From Mesobacillus jeotgali (GTDB lineage: Bacteria; Bacillota; Bacilli; Bacillales; Cytobacillaceae): a stretch of DNA of 64,000 nucleotides. Where the stretch lies: positions 3,346,501 through 3,410,500 of the forward strand of contig NZ_CP134494.1 in the NCBI RefSeq assembly GCF_031759225.1, in the 5' to 3' direction. The notes under the pieces were generated by a model. The model did no database searches, was not told where the DNA came from, and was given only the letters and a program-made list of their open reading frames with translations. Made by a program: the position numbers and the translations under genes. Positions 46,622-56,548 of this stretch are shown here, piece after piece (position 1 is the first letter of the stretch; each line of letters opens with the position of its first letter).

Positions 46622-47935
46622 TTATTTATTTTTCAACACATTCATCATGAAAGGCTTTACCTCTGATAAAAAGTAAAGAGAGCCTGTGACAATCAGTATT
46701 TCTTCTTTATTCAATTCATTTATTTTCTTAGATAGAAAGTCTTGATAATCTATTGCGATATTGTTATTTCCATCATTTCTTCCAACTTCCATTAAATCTT
46801 CCGCAGAAGCTGCACGAGGAAAGTCGAAGGTGGTGAAAGTCAGCTGGTCGGCAGTTTCTTCGAGAGTGGCAATCATCTTGTCCAACTTCTTATCTTTAAG
46901 AGCCGCAAATAAGATACTAATCTTTTTATCGGCAAATCGAGAATTAATTTCACTTGCCAGCGCATTTATTCCCTCTTCATTATGAGCACCATCGATCAGG
47001 ACTAAAGGATCCTCACTTAAAACTTCAAGCCTTCCAGGCCAATAGGCTTGAATCAGCCCTTCCCTGATATGCTCATTCTCGATCATAAATGAATAATAGT
47101 TTGCAAGGATCTGGCTGGCCATTACAGCACAGGCGGCATTGTCCACCTGATATGATCCGATCATGGTGGTTCTGAGGTCCTCAATCTGGCCGAACATGCT
47201 TGAAAAAGTAAATTTTTCACCCCGCTCCAAAGGTTCTCTTGAACCTGCTGTGAATTCATTTCCTAGATGGTAGATAGGTGACTTGCCTTCCAGAGCTTTT
47301 CTTTCGATAACATCTAGTGCTTCAGGCTGTTTCACTCCTGTAATCACGCTTACACCGTTCTTGATGATACCTGCTTTTTCAAAAGCTATTTGTTCATATG
47401 TATCACCGAGGATTGCCGTATGATCCAGGCCGATGCTGGTGATGATTGAAAGCAACGGATGAATGACATTCGTGGAATCGAAGCGCCCGCCAAGCCCAAC
47501 TTCATAAATTACAACATCAACAGGAGACATCCTGGCAAAATAATAGATCGACATCGCGGTGATCACTTCAAATTCAGTCGGTCCGCCCAACTCTGTATGA
47601 TCCAGTTCATCTGCAAGGGGTTTGATCACATTCGTCAGTTCAACCAATTCCTCATCACTGATAGGTTGGCCGTTAATACTGATTCGCTCATTGAATTGTT
47701 CAAAATAGGGCGAAGTAAACGTACCGACCCTGAATCCTGCTTCCTGCAGGATGGAGCGAAGGAAGGTGACTGTCGATCCTTTTCCATTCGTGCCGCCAAC
47801 ATGGATGGTTTTGATCCTTCTTTCAGGATGCTCCAGCCTTACAAGCATCCATTCCATTCTCGAAAGTCCCGGCTTCATTCCCAGACGTAGCCTTGCATGG
47901 ATCCATTCAATTGCTTGCTCATATGTTTCAAACAT
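46622..47935 (-). CDS. folC: Folylpolyglutamate synthase
   Basis: A 437-residue Mur-ligase-like enzyme that adds glutamates to folates (and may act as dihydrofolate synthase). ATP loop HVGGTNGKGSTV, the Omega-loop region TSPYFEQFNERI, GLGGRFDSTNVI and GLDHTAILGDT are present. The ATG at 47935 has GAGGTG eight bases upstream and yields the usual start MFETYEQAIEWI. Follows valS after 63 bases that hold a perfect hairpin without a T tract. Confidence 0.96.
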   Translation of the reverse strand: MFETYEQAIEWIHARLRLGMKPGLSRMEWMLVRLEHPERRIKTIHVGGTNGKGSTVTFLRSILQEAGFRVGTFTSPYFEQFNERISINGQPISDEELVELTNVIKPLADELDHTELGGPTEFEVITAMSIYYFARMSPVDVVIYEVGLGGRFDSTNVIHPLLSIITSIGLDHTAILGDTYEQIAFEKAGIIKNGVSVITGVKQPEALDVIERKALEGKSPIYHLGNEFTAGSREPLERGEKFTFSSMFGQIEDLRTTMIGSYQVDNAACAVMASQILANYYSFMIENEHIREGLIQAYWPGRLEVLSEDPLVLIDGAHNEEGINALASEINSRFADKKISILFAALKDKKLDKMIATLEETADQLTFTTFDFPRAASAEDLMEVGRNDGNNNIAIDYQDFLSKKINELNKEEILIVTGSLYFLSEVKPFMMNVLKNK

Positions 47936-47956
47936 ATATAAACACCTCAATTCAAG

Positions 47957-47986
47957 ATGAAGACGAACCAAAATGGTTCGTCTTCA
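47957..47986 (-). other. Perfect hairpin between valS and folC
   Basis: GAAGACGAACC / GGTTCGTCTTC, 11-bp stem (47959-47985 core), between the valS stop and the folC ribosome binding site. No T tract follows on either strand, so it is not a standard terminator; it may stabilise or process the mRNA. Confidence 0.6.
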
Positions 47987-47998
47987 GAATTCTTATTA

Positions 47999-50638
47999 TT
48001 AGTTTCTTAATTCATTGATGCGCGCTTCGACCGCTGCACGTTTTTCCAGATAGTCTTTTTCCTTAGCGCGTTCTTCGTCGATGACTTTTTCAGGAGCTTT
48101 CTTGACGAAGCCTTCGTTAGCCAGCTTCTTCTGGACGCGTTCTACTTCTTTATCCAGCTTCTCTTTTTCTTTTTGAAGGCGGGCGATTTCTTCATCAATG
48201 TTGATCAGGCCTTCAAGGGGCATGATGATTTCAAGTCCTGTAGCAACTGCTGTCATCGCTTTTTCAGGAGCATTGACTTCTAGCCCGATTTCCAGGTTCT
48301 CTGGATTACAGAAACGGACGATATAGCCGCGGTTACTCTCAAGCATGCTCAATGTCTTTTCATCCTTCGCCTTCAGGAACATATCTACCTTCTTGCTTAG
48401 TGGTGTGTTCACCTCAGAGCGAATATTCCTCACAGCACGGATGACTTCAACAAGAAGCTTCATATCATCTGCCGCTTCTTTATCAGTTAAATTAGTGTCA
48501 ACCTTCGGCCAGCTTGCAACCGTGATGGACTCCCCTTGATGAGGCAGGTTCTGCCAGATTTCTTCGGTAATGAATGGCATGAAAGGATGCAGCAGGCGCA
48601 TCGTGTTGTCTAGAACGTATGCAAGGATGGATCTTGTCGTCTTCTTGGCTGCTACATCTTCGCCGTATAGCGGTAGCTTTGCCATCTCGATATACCAGTC
48701 ACAGAAGTCATCCCAGATGAAGTTGTAAAGCGCTCGGCCAACCTCACCAAACTCATAACGGTCTGAAAGTCTTGTAACAGTCTCGATCGTTTCATTGAGC
48801 CTTGTCAAAATCCACTTATCAGCAACTGACTTCTCGCCGCTCAAATCGATTTCTTCATATTTCAGGCCATTCATATTCATTAACGCAAATCGGGATGCGT
48901 TCCAGATTTTATTCGCGAAGTTCCATGTTGCCTCAACCTTTTCGGTGCTGTAACGAAGGTCTTGCCCCGGTGAGCTTCCTGTTGTCAGGAAGTAGCGAAG
49001 TGAGTCTGCTCCGTACTGGTCGATGACATCCATCGGATCAACACCATTTCCAAGTGACTTACTCATCTTCCGGCCATCTTCTGCACGAACGAGTCCGTGA
49101 ATCAATACATCCTTGAATGGTCTCTGGTCCGTGAACTCTAATCCCTGGAAGATCATCCTTGAAACCCAGAAGAAGATAATATCATAGCCTGTTACTAGTG
49201 CTGCTGTCGGGTAATAGCGCTTGTAATCAGCTGCTTCTTCATTCGGCCAGCCCATTGTCGAGAATGGCCATAGCGCTGAGCTGAACCATGTATCAAGAAC
49301 GTCATTATCCTGTTCCCAGTTCTCGGGATCTGCCGGCGGTTCGTGGTCAACGTAAACCTCGCCTGTTTCTTTATGGTACCAGGCAGGGATGCGGTGGCCC
49401 CACCATAGCTGACGGGAAATACACCAGTCGCGGATATTTTCCATCCAGCGCATGTATGTGTTTTCAAAGCGCTCAGGGACAAAGTTGACCTTCTCTTCTT
49501 TACTCTGGAGAGCGACTGCTTCATCAGCAAGCGGCTGCATTTTTACGAACCATTGAGTCGATAGATATGGCTCTACGACAGCACCGCTGCGCTCAGAGTG
49601 ACCTACTGAGTGCATGTGTTCTTCAATCTTGAACAATACGCCAGCATCCTGAAGATCCTTGACGATTTGCTTGCGGCATTCGAAGCGGTCCATTCCCTGA
49701 TACTTGCCGGCTTTAGCATTCATTGAGCCGTCTTCGTTCATGACAAGGACTCTTTCAAGGTTGTGACGGTTGCCGATTTCAAAGTCATTAGGGTCATGTG
49801 CAGGAGTGATTTTAACTGCGCCTGAACCAAATTCCATATCGACATAATCGTCACCCACAATCGGAATTTCGCGGCCAACGATCGGCAGGATGACACTCTT
49901 GCCAATCATATGCTTGTAGCGGTCATCTTCCGGATGAACAGCAACAGCAGTATCTCCGAGCATCGTTTCCGGTCTTGTCGTTGCGATCTCGATATGTCCG
50001 CTGCCGTCTGCCAGAGGATATCTCATATGGTAGAAAGCACCCTGGACATCTTTGTGGATTACCTCGATATCAGATAGAGCGGTTTTCGCTGCCGGATCCC
50101 AGTTGATGATGTATTCGCCGCGATAGATCAAGCCTTTGCGGTATAAAGAAACGAAAACTTCTTTTACAGCCTTTGATAATCCTTCATCCAATGTAAAGCG
50201 CTCGCGGCTGTAATCCAGTCCCAATCCGAGTTTTGACCATTGCGTACGGATATGCTGTGCGTATTCCTCTTTCCACTTCCAAGCTTCCTCAAGGAATTTT
50301 TCACGGCCCAGTTCGTATCGATTGATGCCCTGGCTGCGCAGTTTTTCATCAACCTTTGCCTGTGTTGCGATGCCCGCATGGTCCATTCCAGGAAGCCATA
50401 GTACGTCATAGCCCTGCATTCTCTTCATTCGTGTCAGGATATCCTGAAGCGCTGTGTCCCACGCATGGCCAAGATGCAGCTTTCCAGTTACGTTTGGCGG
50501 CGGGATTACGATTGTGTAAGGCTTTTTCGTTTCATCGTCCTTCGCTTCGAAAAACTTACCATTGATCCACCATTCATAACGTCCTTGTTCAATTGAAGAC
50601 GGATCGTATTTAGTCGGCATAGACAAATTCTCTTCCAT
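47999..50638 (-). CDS. valS: Valyl-tRNA synthetase
   Basis: A class I synthetase of 879 residues. [16 protein letters not shown] carries the HIGH motif (HLGH), [10 protein letters not shown] the KMSKS loop; an editing domain lies between, and the C-terminal coiled coil (residues about 815-879, [21 protein letters not shown]) is present. I chose the ATG at 50638, eight to nine bases after GGAGG; an ATG five codons earlier overlaps that site. Transcription is expected to be controlled by the T-box leader upstream. Confidence 0.98.
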   Translation of the reverse strand: MEENLSMPTKYDPSSIEQGRYEWWINGKFFEAKDDETKKPYTIVIPPPNVTGKLHLGHAWDTALQDILTRMKRMQGYDVLWLPGMDHAGIATQAKVDEKLRSQGINRYELGREKFLEEAWKWKEEYAQHIRTQWSKLGLGLDYSRERFTLDEGLSKAVKEVFVSLYRKGLIYRGEYIINWDPAAKTALSDIEVIHKDVQGAFYHMRYPLADGSGHIEIATTRPETMLGDTAVAVHPEDDRYKHMIGKSVILPIVGREIPIVGDDYVDMEFGSGAVKITPAHDPNDFEIGNRHNLERVLVMNEDGSMNAKAGKYQGMDRFECRKQIVKDLQDAGVLFKIEEHMHSVGHSERSGAVVEPYLSTQWFVKMQPLADEAVALQSKEEKVNFVPERFENTYMRWMENIRDWCISRQLWWGHRIPAWYHKETGEVYVDHEPPADPENWEQDNDVLDTWFSSALWPFSTMGWPNEEAADYKRYYPTAALVTGYDIIFFWVSRMIFQGLEFTDQRPFKDVLIHGLVRAEDGRKMSKSLGNGVDPMDVIDQYGADSLRYFLTTGSSPGQDLRYSTEKVEATWNFANKIWNASRFALMNMNGLKYEEIDLSGEKSVADKWILTRLNETIETVTRLSDRYEFGEVGRALYNFIWDDFCDWYIEMAKLPLYGEDVAAKKTTRSILAYVLDNTMRLLHPFMPFITEEIWQNLPHQGESITVASWPKVDTNLTDKEAADDMKLLVEVIRAVRNIRSEVNTPLSKKVDMFLKAKDEKTLSMLESNRGYIVRFCNPENLEIGLEVNAPEKAMTAVATGLEIIMPLEGLINIDEEIARLQKEKEKLDKEVERVQKKLANEGFVKKAPEKVIDEERAKEKDYLEKRAAVEARINELRN

Positions 50639-50679
50639 CAGTTTTTCCTCCATTCAAATGCATTTCCTTTTAAAAAATA

Positions 50680-50955
50680 AAAAACCCCATTCGCCATAAA
50701 AGGACGAATGGAGTTTGTTCGCGGTACCACCTTTTTTCCCAGCAACGGTAAAAACTGAGTTTTGCTGCTGGCTCAAATACGGATAACGGTTCTTCACCGT
50801 CGCCTGTTACTGAGAGACATCCGTTCCCAGGCGATGCTCGAGGGCGACCTTCCATGGTTCCGGCTTAGAAGTCCTCCCAGCTAATGGACTCCCTCTCTTC
50901 AAGCTGGATGCTCATGTACTCTTCCCTGTCAAAGCTTTGCTTTATTATGTGTTTT
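50680..50955 (-). ncRNA. T-box leader of valS (tRNA-Val sensing)
   Basis: The minus strand has the diagnostic T-box AGGTGGTACCGCG (50720-50731) followed by a terminator (TCCATTCG / CGAATGGG and T6, 50681-50716). Upstream lies a long stem I region with AGTACATGAG and GGAAGGTCGCC; the likely specifier codon is GUC (Val) at 50846-50848. Uncharged tRNA-Val would pair with the T-box and favour readthrough. Length and position are typical; the exact 5' end is estimated from the promoter. Confidence 0.92.
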
Positions 50956-50966
50956 GTATATTAGAT

Positions 50967-50996
50967 ATACTACCCAAAAAAGTGGATTGACGTCAA
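50967..50996 (-). promoter_or_regulatory. Sigma-A promoter of valS
   Basis: Minus strand TTGACG (50991-50996), 18-base spacer, TAGTAT (50967-50972), just upstream of the T-box leader. Confidence 0.7.
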
Positions 50997-51120
50997 TCAT
51001 CATTTCCTATTTTTTATTATTTTATACTTTTTGATGCTTAATGTGCGAGCAATAAGCACATTTTGGGCAAGTCACTCATAGAATGGAAAAAGGGATACCT
51101 GATTGTTTGGAGGGATGGCG

Positions 51121-51315
51121 ATGAAGAGACGAAGGTATAATCCTTATACACTCCCGAAGTGGGCGAGGACGGCACGGGCAGTTTGCGCTCAGCTCATTAT
51201 TCCTTTTTGCGTTTTCCAGGGAATACGAACCCTGTTTTTTCCGTCGACATTTGATGTATTCTTGCTATCGATTTTCATCCTGATTGCACTGGCAATAAAA
51301 TTCGAAATGATTTAA
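51121..51315 (+). CDS. Small membrane protein of unknown function
   Basis: A 64-residue protein with a basic start (MKRRRYNPYTLPKWART) and two hydrophobic stretches, about residues 20-35 and 43-62. I recognise no family. The ATG at 51121 has GGAGG seven bases upstream; earlier in-frame codons overlap that site. It stands alone on the plus strand between valS leader and ysxE and is followed by a terminator, so it is probably a real single-gene unit. An inverted repeat (AATGTGC / GCACATT, 51041-51063) lies upstream. Confidence 0.65.
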   Translation: MKRRRYNPYTLPKWARTARAVCAQLIIPFCVFQGIRTLFFPSTFDVFLLSIFILIALAIKFEMI

Positions 51316-51357
51316 GGAGCCCTGGAGCATCTTTTAGCTCTGGGCTCCTTCTTGTTT
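51314..51357 (+). terminator. Terminator of the 64-residue membrane protein gene
   Basis: Stem AAGGAGCCC / GGGCTCCTT extended by GAGC / GCTC, followed by CTTGTTTT. The ysxE stop codon lies in the loop from the other side. Confidence 0.8.
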
Positions 51358-52371
51358 TGCCTGCTCTTTTTGTTTTTCCATTTCGTCGATCTTGGTCACC
51401 ACGTAACCTGTATTGCTTAAGAGCCAATACTGCCGCTGCAGTTTTTGGACAAACTTTCTTTCATCCACTTCAGACTTGCGCTGATGGTACATTTCCGCCA
51501 CACGGATAATGCCTGATGGGAAAGCAAGATAACTCATGAACAGCTGCATTTCATCCTCTCGAAAAGGAAAGTATTTTAAATAGACATAGATCCAGTCTAT
51601 GATTTCATCTCCATACTTTGGCTGAGTCTTCAGCGACCTTGCCAGGAAGGGTAGCAAATCCTGGATTGGCGAGCCTTGCCGGGCCTTCTCGAAATTGATG
51701 AAATAACCGTATCCTCTTTCATCAAACAGGAAGTGTTCAGGAGAGACCTTGCCGTGAAGAGTTACCGTCCTCGTTTTCTTTTGCTCCTTCGTCTTTTCAT
51801 TCCATGACTCAAGTTTTTGCTTGGCGAACTGTATAGCCTGGCTGATCTGGATATAATACAGGCAAAATGTCAGTTCAAATGGTGACATATATACCCTGTC
51901 CTCACAGCTTTCAAGAAACCCGTTGATGAATTCTTCTTCCTTTTCCCATTCTTTTAGCGTCTTTTCATAATGCTCCTGCTTCACTTCCGCACTGATTTCC
52001 AGTTCCTTGACTGACAAAGTATGCATTCTGGCCAATTCCCTGAACAGCTGCTGGTGCCTTTGTGACTGGTCCTCCCTTGTTTCATTGGGCATCCACGGCA
52101 TTAAATAATACAGTGACTTATTATGCAAAACGGCATAACGTCCGTCATTTGCCGGGTAGACTGGAACAATCCTGTTATAGCCTTTTTGATAAAGGTGCTG
52201 GATATGCCTAATGAAATCCGTCGACTCATGAGGGTGGATTTTCTTTAAAGCGTAAGTGCCTGTATTCGTATAGACCTTCTTCACTTTACCAAAATCCTCT
52301 GCAAAATACGGATTAATAGGGTATTGTTTCAACACTGCCGATTCTTCTTTTAAAAAATTGCGATCATCCAT
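51334..52371 (-). CDS. ysxE: YsxE, CotS-family spore protein, probable pseudokinase
   Basis: A 345-residue protein of the CotS/YutH/YsxE group with the kinase-like APH fold. N-lobe has TGTYALKKIHPHES. The catalytic loop, normally HGDxxxxN, reads HGKVSPEHF and the DFD-type metal site reads INFEKA, so the key Asp and Asn are replaced and phosphotransfer is unlikely. A charged C-terminal tail (EKQKEQAKQEGAQ) ends it. It follows spoVID after 153 bases, as in B. subtilis, and probably works in the coat with it. ATG start has only a weak binding site (GGCGAGATCCG). Confidence 0.88.
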   Translation of the reverse strand: MDDRNFLKEESAVLKQYPINPYFAEDFGKVKKVYTNTGTYALKKIHPHESTDFIRHIQHLYQKGYNRIVPVYPANDGRYAVLHNKSLYYLMPWMPNETREDQSQRHQQLFRELARMHTLSVKELEISAEVKQEHYEKTLKEWEKEEEFINGFLESCEDRVYMSPFELTFCLYYIQISQAIQFAKQKLESWNEKTKEQKKTRTVTLHGKVSPEHFLFDERGYGYFINFEKARQGSPIQDLLPFLARSLKTQPKYGDEIIDWIYVYLKYFPFREDEMQLFMSYLAFPSGIIRVAEMYHQRKSEVDERKFVQKLQRQYWLLSNTGYVVTKIDEMEKQKEQAKQEGAQS

Positions 52372-52415
52372 CGGATCTCGCCTACTTTCTGGATTTCAAA
52401 TCGATAAATACAGCT

Positions 52416-52438
52416 GGGCAGGTGTCAGACACCTGCCC
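52416..52438. repeat. Perfect palindrome GGGCAGGTGTC-A-GACACCTGCCC
   Basis: An 11-bp perfect inverted repeat around a single base, in the gap between spoVID and ysxE. No T tract, so not a standard terminator. Similar GGTGTCAGACACC palindromes recur in Bacillales genomes, from memory. Confidence 0.75.
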
Positions 52439-52524
52439 ATGCTGAAAGCTATAGCAATCCCAGCCAGCAGCCAAGCCAACCCTGACAACTAGCCTGCATT
52501 TGGACAAGGTTGTTAATTAAAATG

Positions 52525-53688
52525 TTAGCTATTATGAACCGCTACACCTGGAACATATAATACCTGGCCTTCATGAACTTCATGGTCGATACTCAGATGA
52601 TTCACACGCAGAAGCTGCTGGACTGGGACATCATAGCGTTCTGAGATCGATTGTAGCGAATCGCCTTGCTGGACGATGCAAACTCTTATTTTAGCAACTT
52701 CTGTTTCTTCTTCCTTACGCGCTAGGAATTCGGCGATGGAAATGCCTTGTTTCATATTCGGCTTCTTCTTTTTCATAACTGGAGAGGATGAGCTTTCCGG
52801 AGCCTCTTCCACTTCGGCAGGCATGCTTTCTGAGACTGGCTCTTGTGGTGCCTCCAGTTCGACGTCCACTTCCTCTTCCTCAACCTCGACCTCCATTACA
52901 GGCTCCTGCTCACCTCTGAAATCGCTTAGAGCATATTCCAGCTCTGGTTCCCGCTGAGCCTGCTGTTCAGGTTCCGAGGCGTTCTCTGCTGCAGCCGTTT
53001 TCTTAGCCTCAGCCCTGAACGGGGCATAAAGTTCTTCTTCATAGGAATCTTCTTCTTGATGATTCAAAGTCTCATTTTGCTGGACAAATGAATAGGCTGG
53101 AGCTTCCGGGAAGTCATGTTCCTCTCTCTCTTTGAGGCTATGATTTTCTGCAACTGCTTCTGTTTCAATTTCAACATCACCTTCTGCAGTAGCCTCCCTG
53201 TAGCTGACTTCCAGTTCCTGTGCCTCTTCACTATCACCATCCTCTTCGGCTTCATGCTGCTGTTCCCCATACAGGCCCGTGATGGCTAGGTCAGCATTCA
53301 GCTTCAATCGGTCTGTTTCTGGAAACTCATAATCAAATCCTTCTACTTGAATATCAATGTCATAAATGCTCTCAATCCGGTTTTTAGGAATTGTGATATC
53401 CACCGGGAAACGATGAAGGAACTCATAGACTCCTTCTTCCCTCTCCATCACAGAATGCACATACTTAAGAGCTGCAATCTGATCATCCACCTCTTGCTGC
53501 TGTTCACGGCATGTATATTCCCCAGTCAACTCCAGTGATCCGCGAATGGATACGTATTGTTCATTTTCCTGGATGGTTATATTCGGATCGAGTGAAATCG
53601 AGACAAGCTCCGCGACTTCCTGTCCTCTTTGAAACCACACAGACTCTTCTAATGAAAATCGCAGGCACGATTGATTCCCCTGAGACAA
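52525..53688 (-). CDS. spoVID: SpoVID spore coat morphogenetic protein
   Basis: A 387-residue protein: conserved N-terminal beta-rich domain (LRFSLEESVWFQRGQEVAEL, residues about 9-130), a long acidic Glu/Ala-rich linker, and a C-terminal LysM domain (about 335-382, VQQGDSLQSISERYDVP ... LYVPG). It drives coat encasement and binds SafA, which is encoded 40 kb away in this window. I prefer the TTG at 53688, seven bases after AGGAGG; an ATG six codons earlier overlaps that site. Upstream of ysxE, downstream of hemL, as in B. subtilis. Confidence 0.94.
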   Translation of the reverse strand: MSQGNQSCLRFSLEESVWFQRGQEVAELVSISLDPNITIQENEQYVSIRGSLELTGEYTCREQQQEVDDQIAALKYVHSVMEREEGVYEFLHRFPVDITIPKNRIESIYDIDIQVEGFDYEFPETDRLKLNADLAITGLYGEQQHEAEEDGDSEEAQELEVSYREATAEGDVEIETEAVAENHSLKEREEHDFPEAPAYSFVQQNETLNHQEEDSYEEELYAPFRAEAKKTAAAENASEPEQQAQREPELEYALSDFRGEQEPVMEVEVEEEEVDVELEAPQEPVSESMPAEVEEAPESSSSPVMKKKKPNMKQGISIAEFLARKEEETEVAKIRVCIVQQGDSLQSISERYDVPVQQLLRVNHLSIDHEVHEGQVLYVPGVAVHNS

Positions 53689-53832
53689 AGCGACTCCTCC
53701 TTTCATTCCTTAAACGTAAAATCACTATGTCATTAACACTTTATGAGTCTGTATTTACTTTTATGATAATTTAGAACATAAAAAGGAGCTGGTGGGGGAA
53801 GTGTTTGACACATAGAATGATAAGTATTCTTT

Positions 53833-54078
53833 GCTCTGTTAATTAAGGCTGTTGATTTTCGTTCCAGGCGCTTCGCTTTCCGCGGGCAGTCCGGGAGCCT
53901 CCTCGGCGCTTCAAGCGCCTGCGGGGTCTCCCGATGACTTGCTGATCCCGCAGGACACTGAATAGCTCCCTTGAATGGCCCCACGCACGATGGAAATGCG
54001 GTAGCATTTTCGGAGGAGTCTTCACGCCTTCCACTACAATCAACAGGATGTAAGAACAACATTTAGTTTTAACAGAGC
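53833..54078. mobile_element. 246-bp palindromic MITE-like element with terminal inverted repeats
   Basis: Ends are perfect inverted repeats GCTCTGTTAA / TTAACAGAGC; a second imperfect pair GTTGATT / AATCAAC lies inside. The interior is GC-rich (CGCTTTCCGCGGGCAGTCCG, GGAGCCTCCTCGGCGCTTCA, CTGCGGGGTCTCCCG) unlike the AT-rich flanks. Similar elements are common between genes in Bacillaceae, from memory. Within CCGCAGG-AGTCTTC it seems to carry an extra block of about 65 bases. No transposase. Confidence 0.75.
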
Positions 54079-54161
54079 CATTTTTTAAAGGCGTATTCCC
54101 AAAAAATTAATATATACCTTAAAAACCAACCAATTAAATTTCCAACTCCTCACTTCCCACA

Positions 54162-54195
54162 AAATAAAAAGACACCCTTCCATCGAAGAGTGTCT
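54162..54195 (-). terminator. Terminator of the hem operon
   Basis: Stem AGACACTCTTC / GAAGGGTGTCT with a short loop, then TTTTATTTT on the minus strand, just past the hemL stop. Confidence 0.85.
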
Positions 54196-54202
54196 AAACA
54201 GC

Positions 54203-55495
54203 TTATTTATTCTGCAGCTTTGCAAATGCTTTTTCGGCTGCTTGGATTGTTTTTTCCAGGTCTTCGTCTGTGTGAGCTGTGGACAGGAATAATCCTTCGA
54301 ACTGTGATGGCGGAAGGAATACTCCTTCGTTTGCCATTTCACGGTAGTAGGCTGCAAAGAATTCCAGGTCTGATTGTCTGGCCACATCATAGTTGATGAC
54401 ATTTTCGTTTGTGAAGAAGATGCCGATCATCGAGCCTGCTCGGTTGACTGTATGCGGCACTCCGTACTTTTCAGCCGCAGCCTTCAGGCCATTTTCAAGA
54501 ATGTCAGCTTTGCGCTCGAACTCTTTGTATGATTCAGGAGTGAGCTGCTTTAATGTCTCGAGGCCGGCAGTCATTGCCAGCGGATTGCCTGATAGTGTGC
54601 CTGCCTGGTAAATCGGACCGCTTGGAGCAATCTGCTCCATGATTTCTCTCTTGCCGCCATATGCGCCAACCGGAAGTCCTCCGCCGATTACTTTTCCAAG
54701 GCAAGTTAGGTCCGGAGTTACATTGTAATAACCTTGTGCACAATTATAGCCTACACGGAAGCCTGTCATGACCTCATCAAAAATAAGTACTGTGCCATTC
54801 TGAGCCGTGATTTCACGCAAGCCTTCAAGGAAGCCTTCAACAGGAGGAACGACTCCCATATTACCTGCAACTGGTTCCACGATCACACCAGCGATATCAT
54901 CACCAAATTGTTCGAATGCGTAACGGACGCTTTCAAGATCATTGTAAGGTACTGTAATCGTGTTTTGGGCAACGCCCTCAGGAACACCCGGGCTGTCTGG
55001 CAATCCTAGTGTAGCGACGCCTGAGCCAGCTTTAATCAGCAATGAGTCCCCATGTCCATGGTAGCAGCCTTCAAATTTCAGAATCTTATTGCGGCCTGTA
55101 TACCCGCGCGCCAGGCGCAATGCACTCATCGTTGCCTCAGTTCCCGAAGATACCATCCTCACCATTTCGATTGATGGCACTCGGTCAATGACTAATTGTG
55201 CAAGCTCATTCTCGACAAGTGTCGGTGCTCCGAAGCTTGTCCCAAGCTCTGCCACTTTCTTGATTCCTTCAACAACCTTTTCGTTCGTGTGCCCAAGGAT
55301 CAGTGGTCCCCATGACAATACATAGTCAATATATTCATTGCCATCAATGTCATAGATTTTTGAACCCTTTCCTTTTTCCATGAAAATAGGATCCATATCG
55401 ACAGACTTGAATGCGCGAACGGGACTGTTAACTCCCCCTGGCAAAAGTTCCGTCGCTTCCTTGAAAGCTTCAATCGATTTATCATATGAGCGCAT
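54203..55495 (-). CDS. hemL: Glutamate-1-semialdehyde 2,1-aminomutase
   Basis: A 430-residue PLP enzyme that moves the amino group of glutamate semialdehyde to give 5-aminolevulinate. [46 protein letters not shown], the PLP Lys in [17 protein letters not shown] and [13 protein letters not shown] are present. I chose the ATG at 55495 (MRSYDKS, equal to B. subtilis) with GAGGG just upstream, rather than one six codons earlier. Last gene of the hem operon. Confidence 0.97.
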   Translation of the reverse strand: MRSYDKSIEAFKEATELLPGGVNSPVRAFKSVDMDPIFMEKGKGSKIYDIDGNEYIDYVLSWGPLILGHTNEKVVEGIKKVAELGTSFGAPTLVENELAQLVIDRVPSIEMVRMVSSGTEATMSALRLARGYTGRNKILKFEGCYHGHGDSLLIKAGSGVATLGLPDSPGVPEGVAQNTITVPYNDLESVRYAFEQFGDDIAGVIVEPVAGNMGVVPPVEGFLEGLREITAQNGTVLIFDEVMTGFRVGYNCAQGYYNVTPDLTCLGKVIGGGLPVGAYGGKREIMEQIAPSGPIYQAGTLSGNPLAMTAGLETLKQLTPESYKEFERKADILENGLKAAAEKYGVPHTVNRAGSMIGIFFTNENVINYDVARQSDLEFFAAYYREMANEGVFLPPSQFEGLFLSTAHTDEDLEKTIQAAEKAFAKLQNK

Positions 55496-55564
55496 AATAT
55501 CCCTCATTTCCATTTAATAGACTCTGGCGTTTCAGTTCCAGTCTTCAAAAAGACAGCTTTAAAA

Positions 55565-56545
55565 TTATTGTTCCTTAAGCCAGCGAGCTGCATCCTTTGC
55601 ATGATAAGTGATGATCAGGTCTGACCCGGCACGCTTCATGCCTGTCAACATTTCCATCACGATGCTCTTCTCGTCAACCCAGCCGTTTTGTGCTGCAGCT
55701 TTAACCATTGAATACTCTCCGCTGACATTATAGATGACAACAGGCAGGTTGAAGTTATTTTTCACGTCACGGACGATATCCAGATAAGGCATACCCGGTT
55801 TGACGATCAGGAAATCTGCTCCTTCCATGACATCTGATTCAGCTTCGCGCATCGCTTCGATACGGTTTGCCGGATCCATCTGGTAGGATTTGCGGTCACC
55901 GAACTGCGGTGTGCTCTCGGCCGCTTCACGGAATGGACCGTAAAAGGCAGAAGAATATTTTACTGCGTATGACATGATTGGCACATCGTGGAATCCTGCT
56001 TCATCCAAAGCAAAACGAATCGCTGTAACGAACCCGTCCATCATATTGGATGGCGCGATGATATCGGCTCCGGCTTTTGCCTGGCTGACAGCCGTCTTTC
56101 CAAGCAACTCAAGGGATGGATCGTTCAGGATCTTGCCATCCTCGATGACGCCGCAGTGGCCATGGCTTGTGTATTCACAAAGGCATGTGTCAGCAATGAC
56201 GACGATATCAGGAAAATCTTTTTTGATGACTCGGATTGCTTCCTGCAAAACTCCGTGGTCATGATAAGCCTGACAGCCTACTTCATCTTTTTCGTCAGGA
56301 ACGCCGAAAAGAAGAACGGATTTAATGCCTAAAGAATCAACTTCAGTCATTTCTTCTTTTAAGTTATCAAGGGATAATTGATAGACTCCCGGCATGGAAG
56401 AAACTTCTTTTTTCACATTTTCTCCTTCAACGACAAAAAGCGGGTAGATCAAGTCTTCAGTGCGAAGATAGTTTTCACGTACAAGTGCGCGCATATTCGC
56501 TGTTTGGCGAAGACGGCGGTGACGGCTGAATTCAAGGTGTTTCAT
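55565..56545 (-). CDS. hemB: Porphobilinogen synthase (delta-aminolevulinic acid dehydratase)
   Basis: A 326-residue TIM-barrel enzyme joining two aminolevulinates. The zinc cysteines lie in [14 protein letters not shown], the two Schiff-base lysines in [16 protein letters not shown] and [12 protein letters not shown]. Length is standard. ATG follows GGAGGG. Three bases from the end of hemD, so in the same transcript. Confidence 0.98.
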   Translation of the reverse strand: MKHLEFSRHRRLRQTANMRALVRENYLRTEDLIYPLFVVEGENVKKEVSSMPGVYQLSLDNLKEEMTEVDSLGIKSVLLFGVPDEKDEVGCQAYHDHGVLQEAIRVIKKDFPDIVVIADTCLCEYTSHGHCGVIEDGKILNDPSLELLGKTAVSQAKAGADIIAPSNMMDGFVTAIRFALDEAGFHDVPIMSYAVKYSSAFYGPFREAAESTPQFGDRKSYQMDPANRIEAMREAESDVMEGADFLIVKPGMPYLDIVRDVKNNFNLPVVIYNVSGEYSMVKAAAQNGWVDEKSIVMEMLTGMKRAGSDLIITYHAKDAARWLKEQ

Positions 56546-56548
56546 GGA

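Larger units (their letters stand above)
53689..54202. other. 514-bp intergenic region between hemL and spoVID
   Basis: No convincing gene. It contains the 246-bp inverted-repeat element (53833-54078) and the hemL terminator. A minus-strand frame of 109 codons crosses the element but has no binding site or homology. Confidence 0.75.

Noticed and set aside
53733..54062. Minus-strand 109-codon frame in the hemL-spoVID gap
   Set aside because: It runs through the GC-rich inverted-repeat element, has no binding site and no recognisable protein features.
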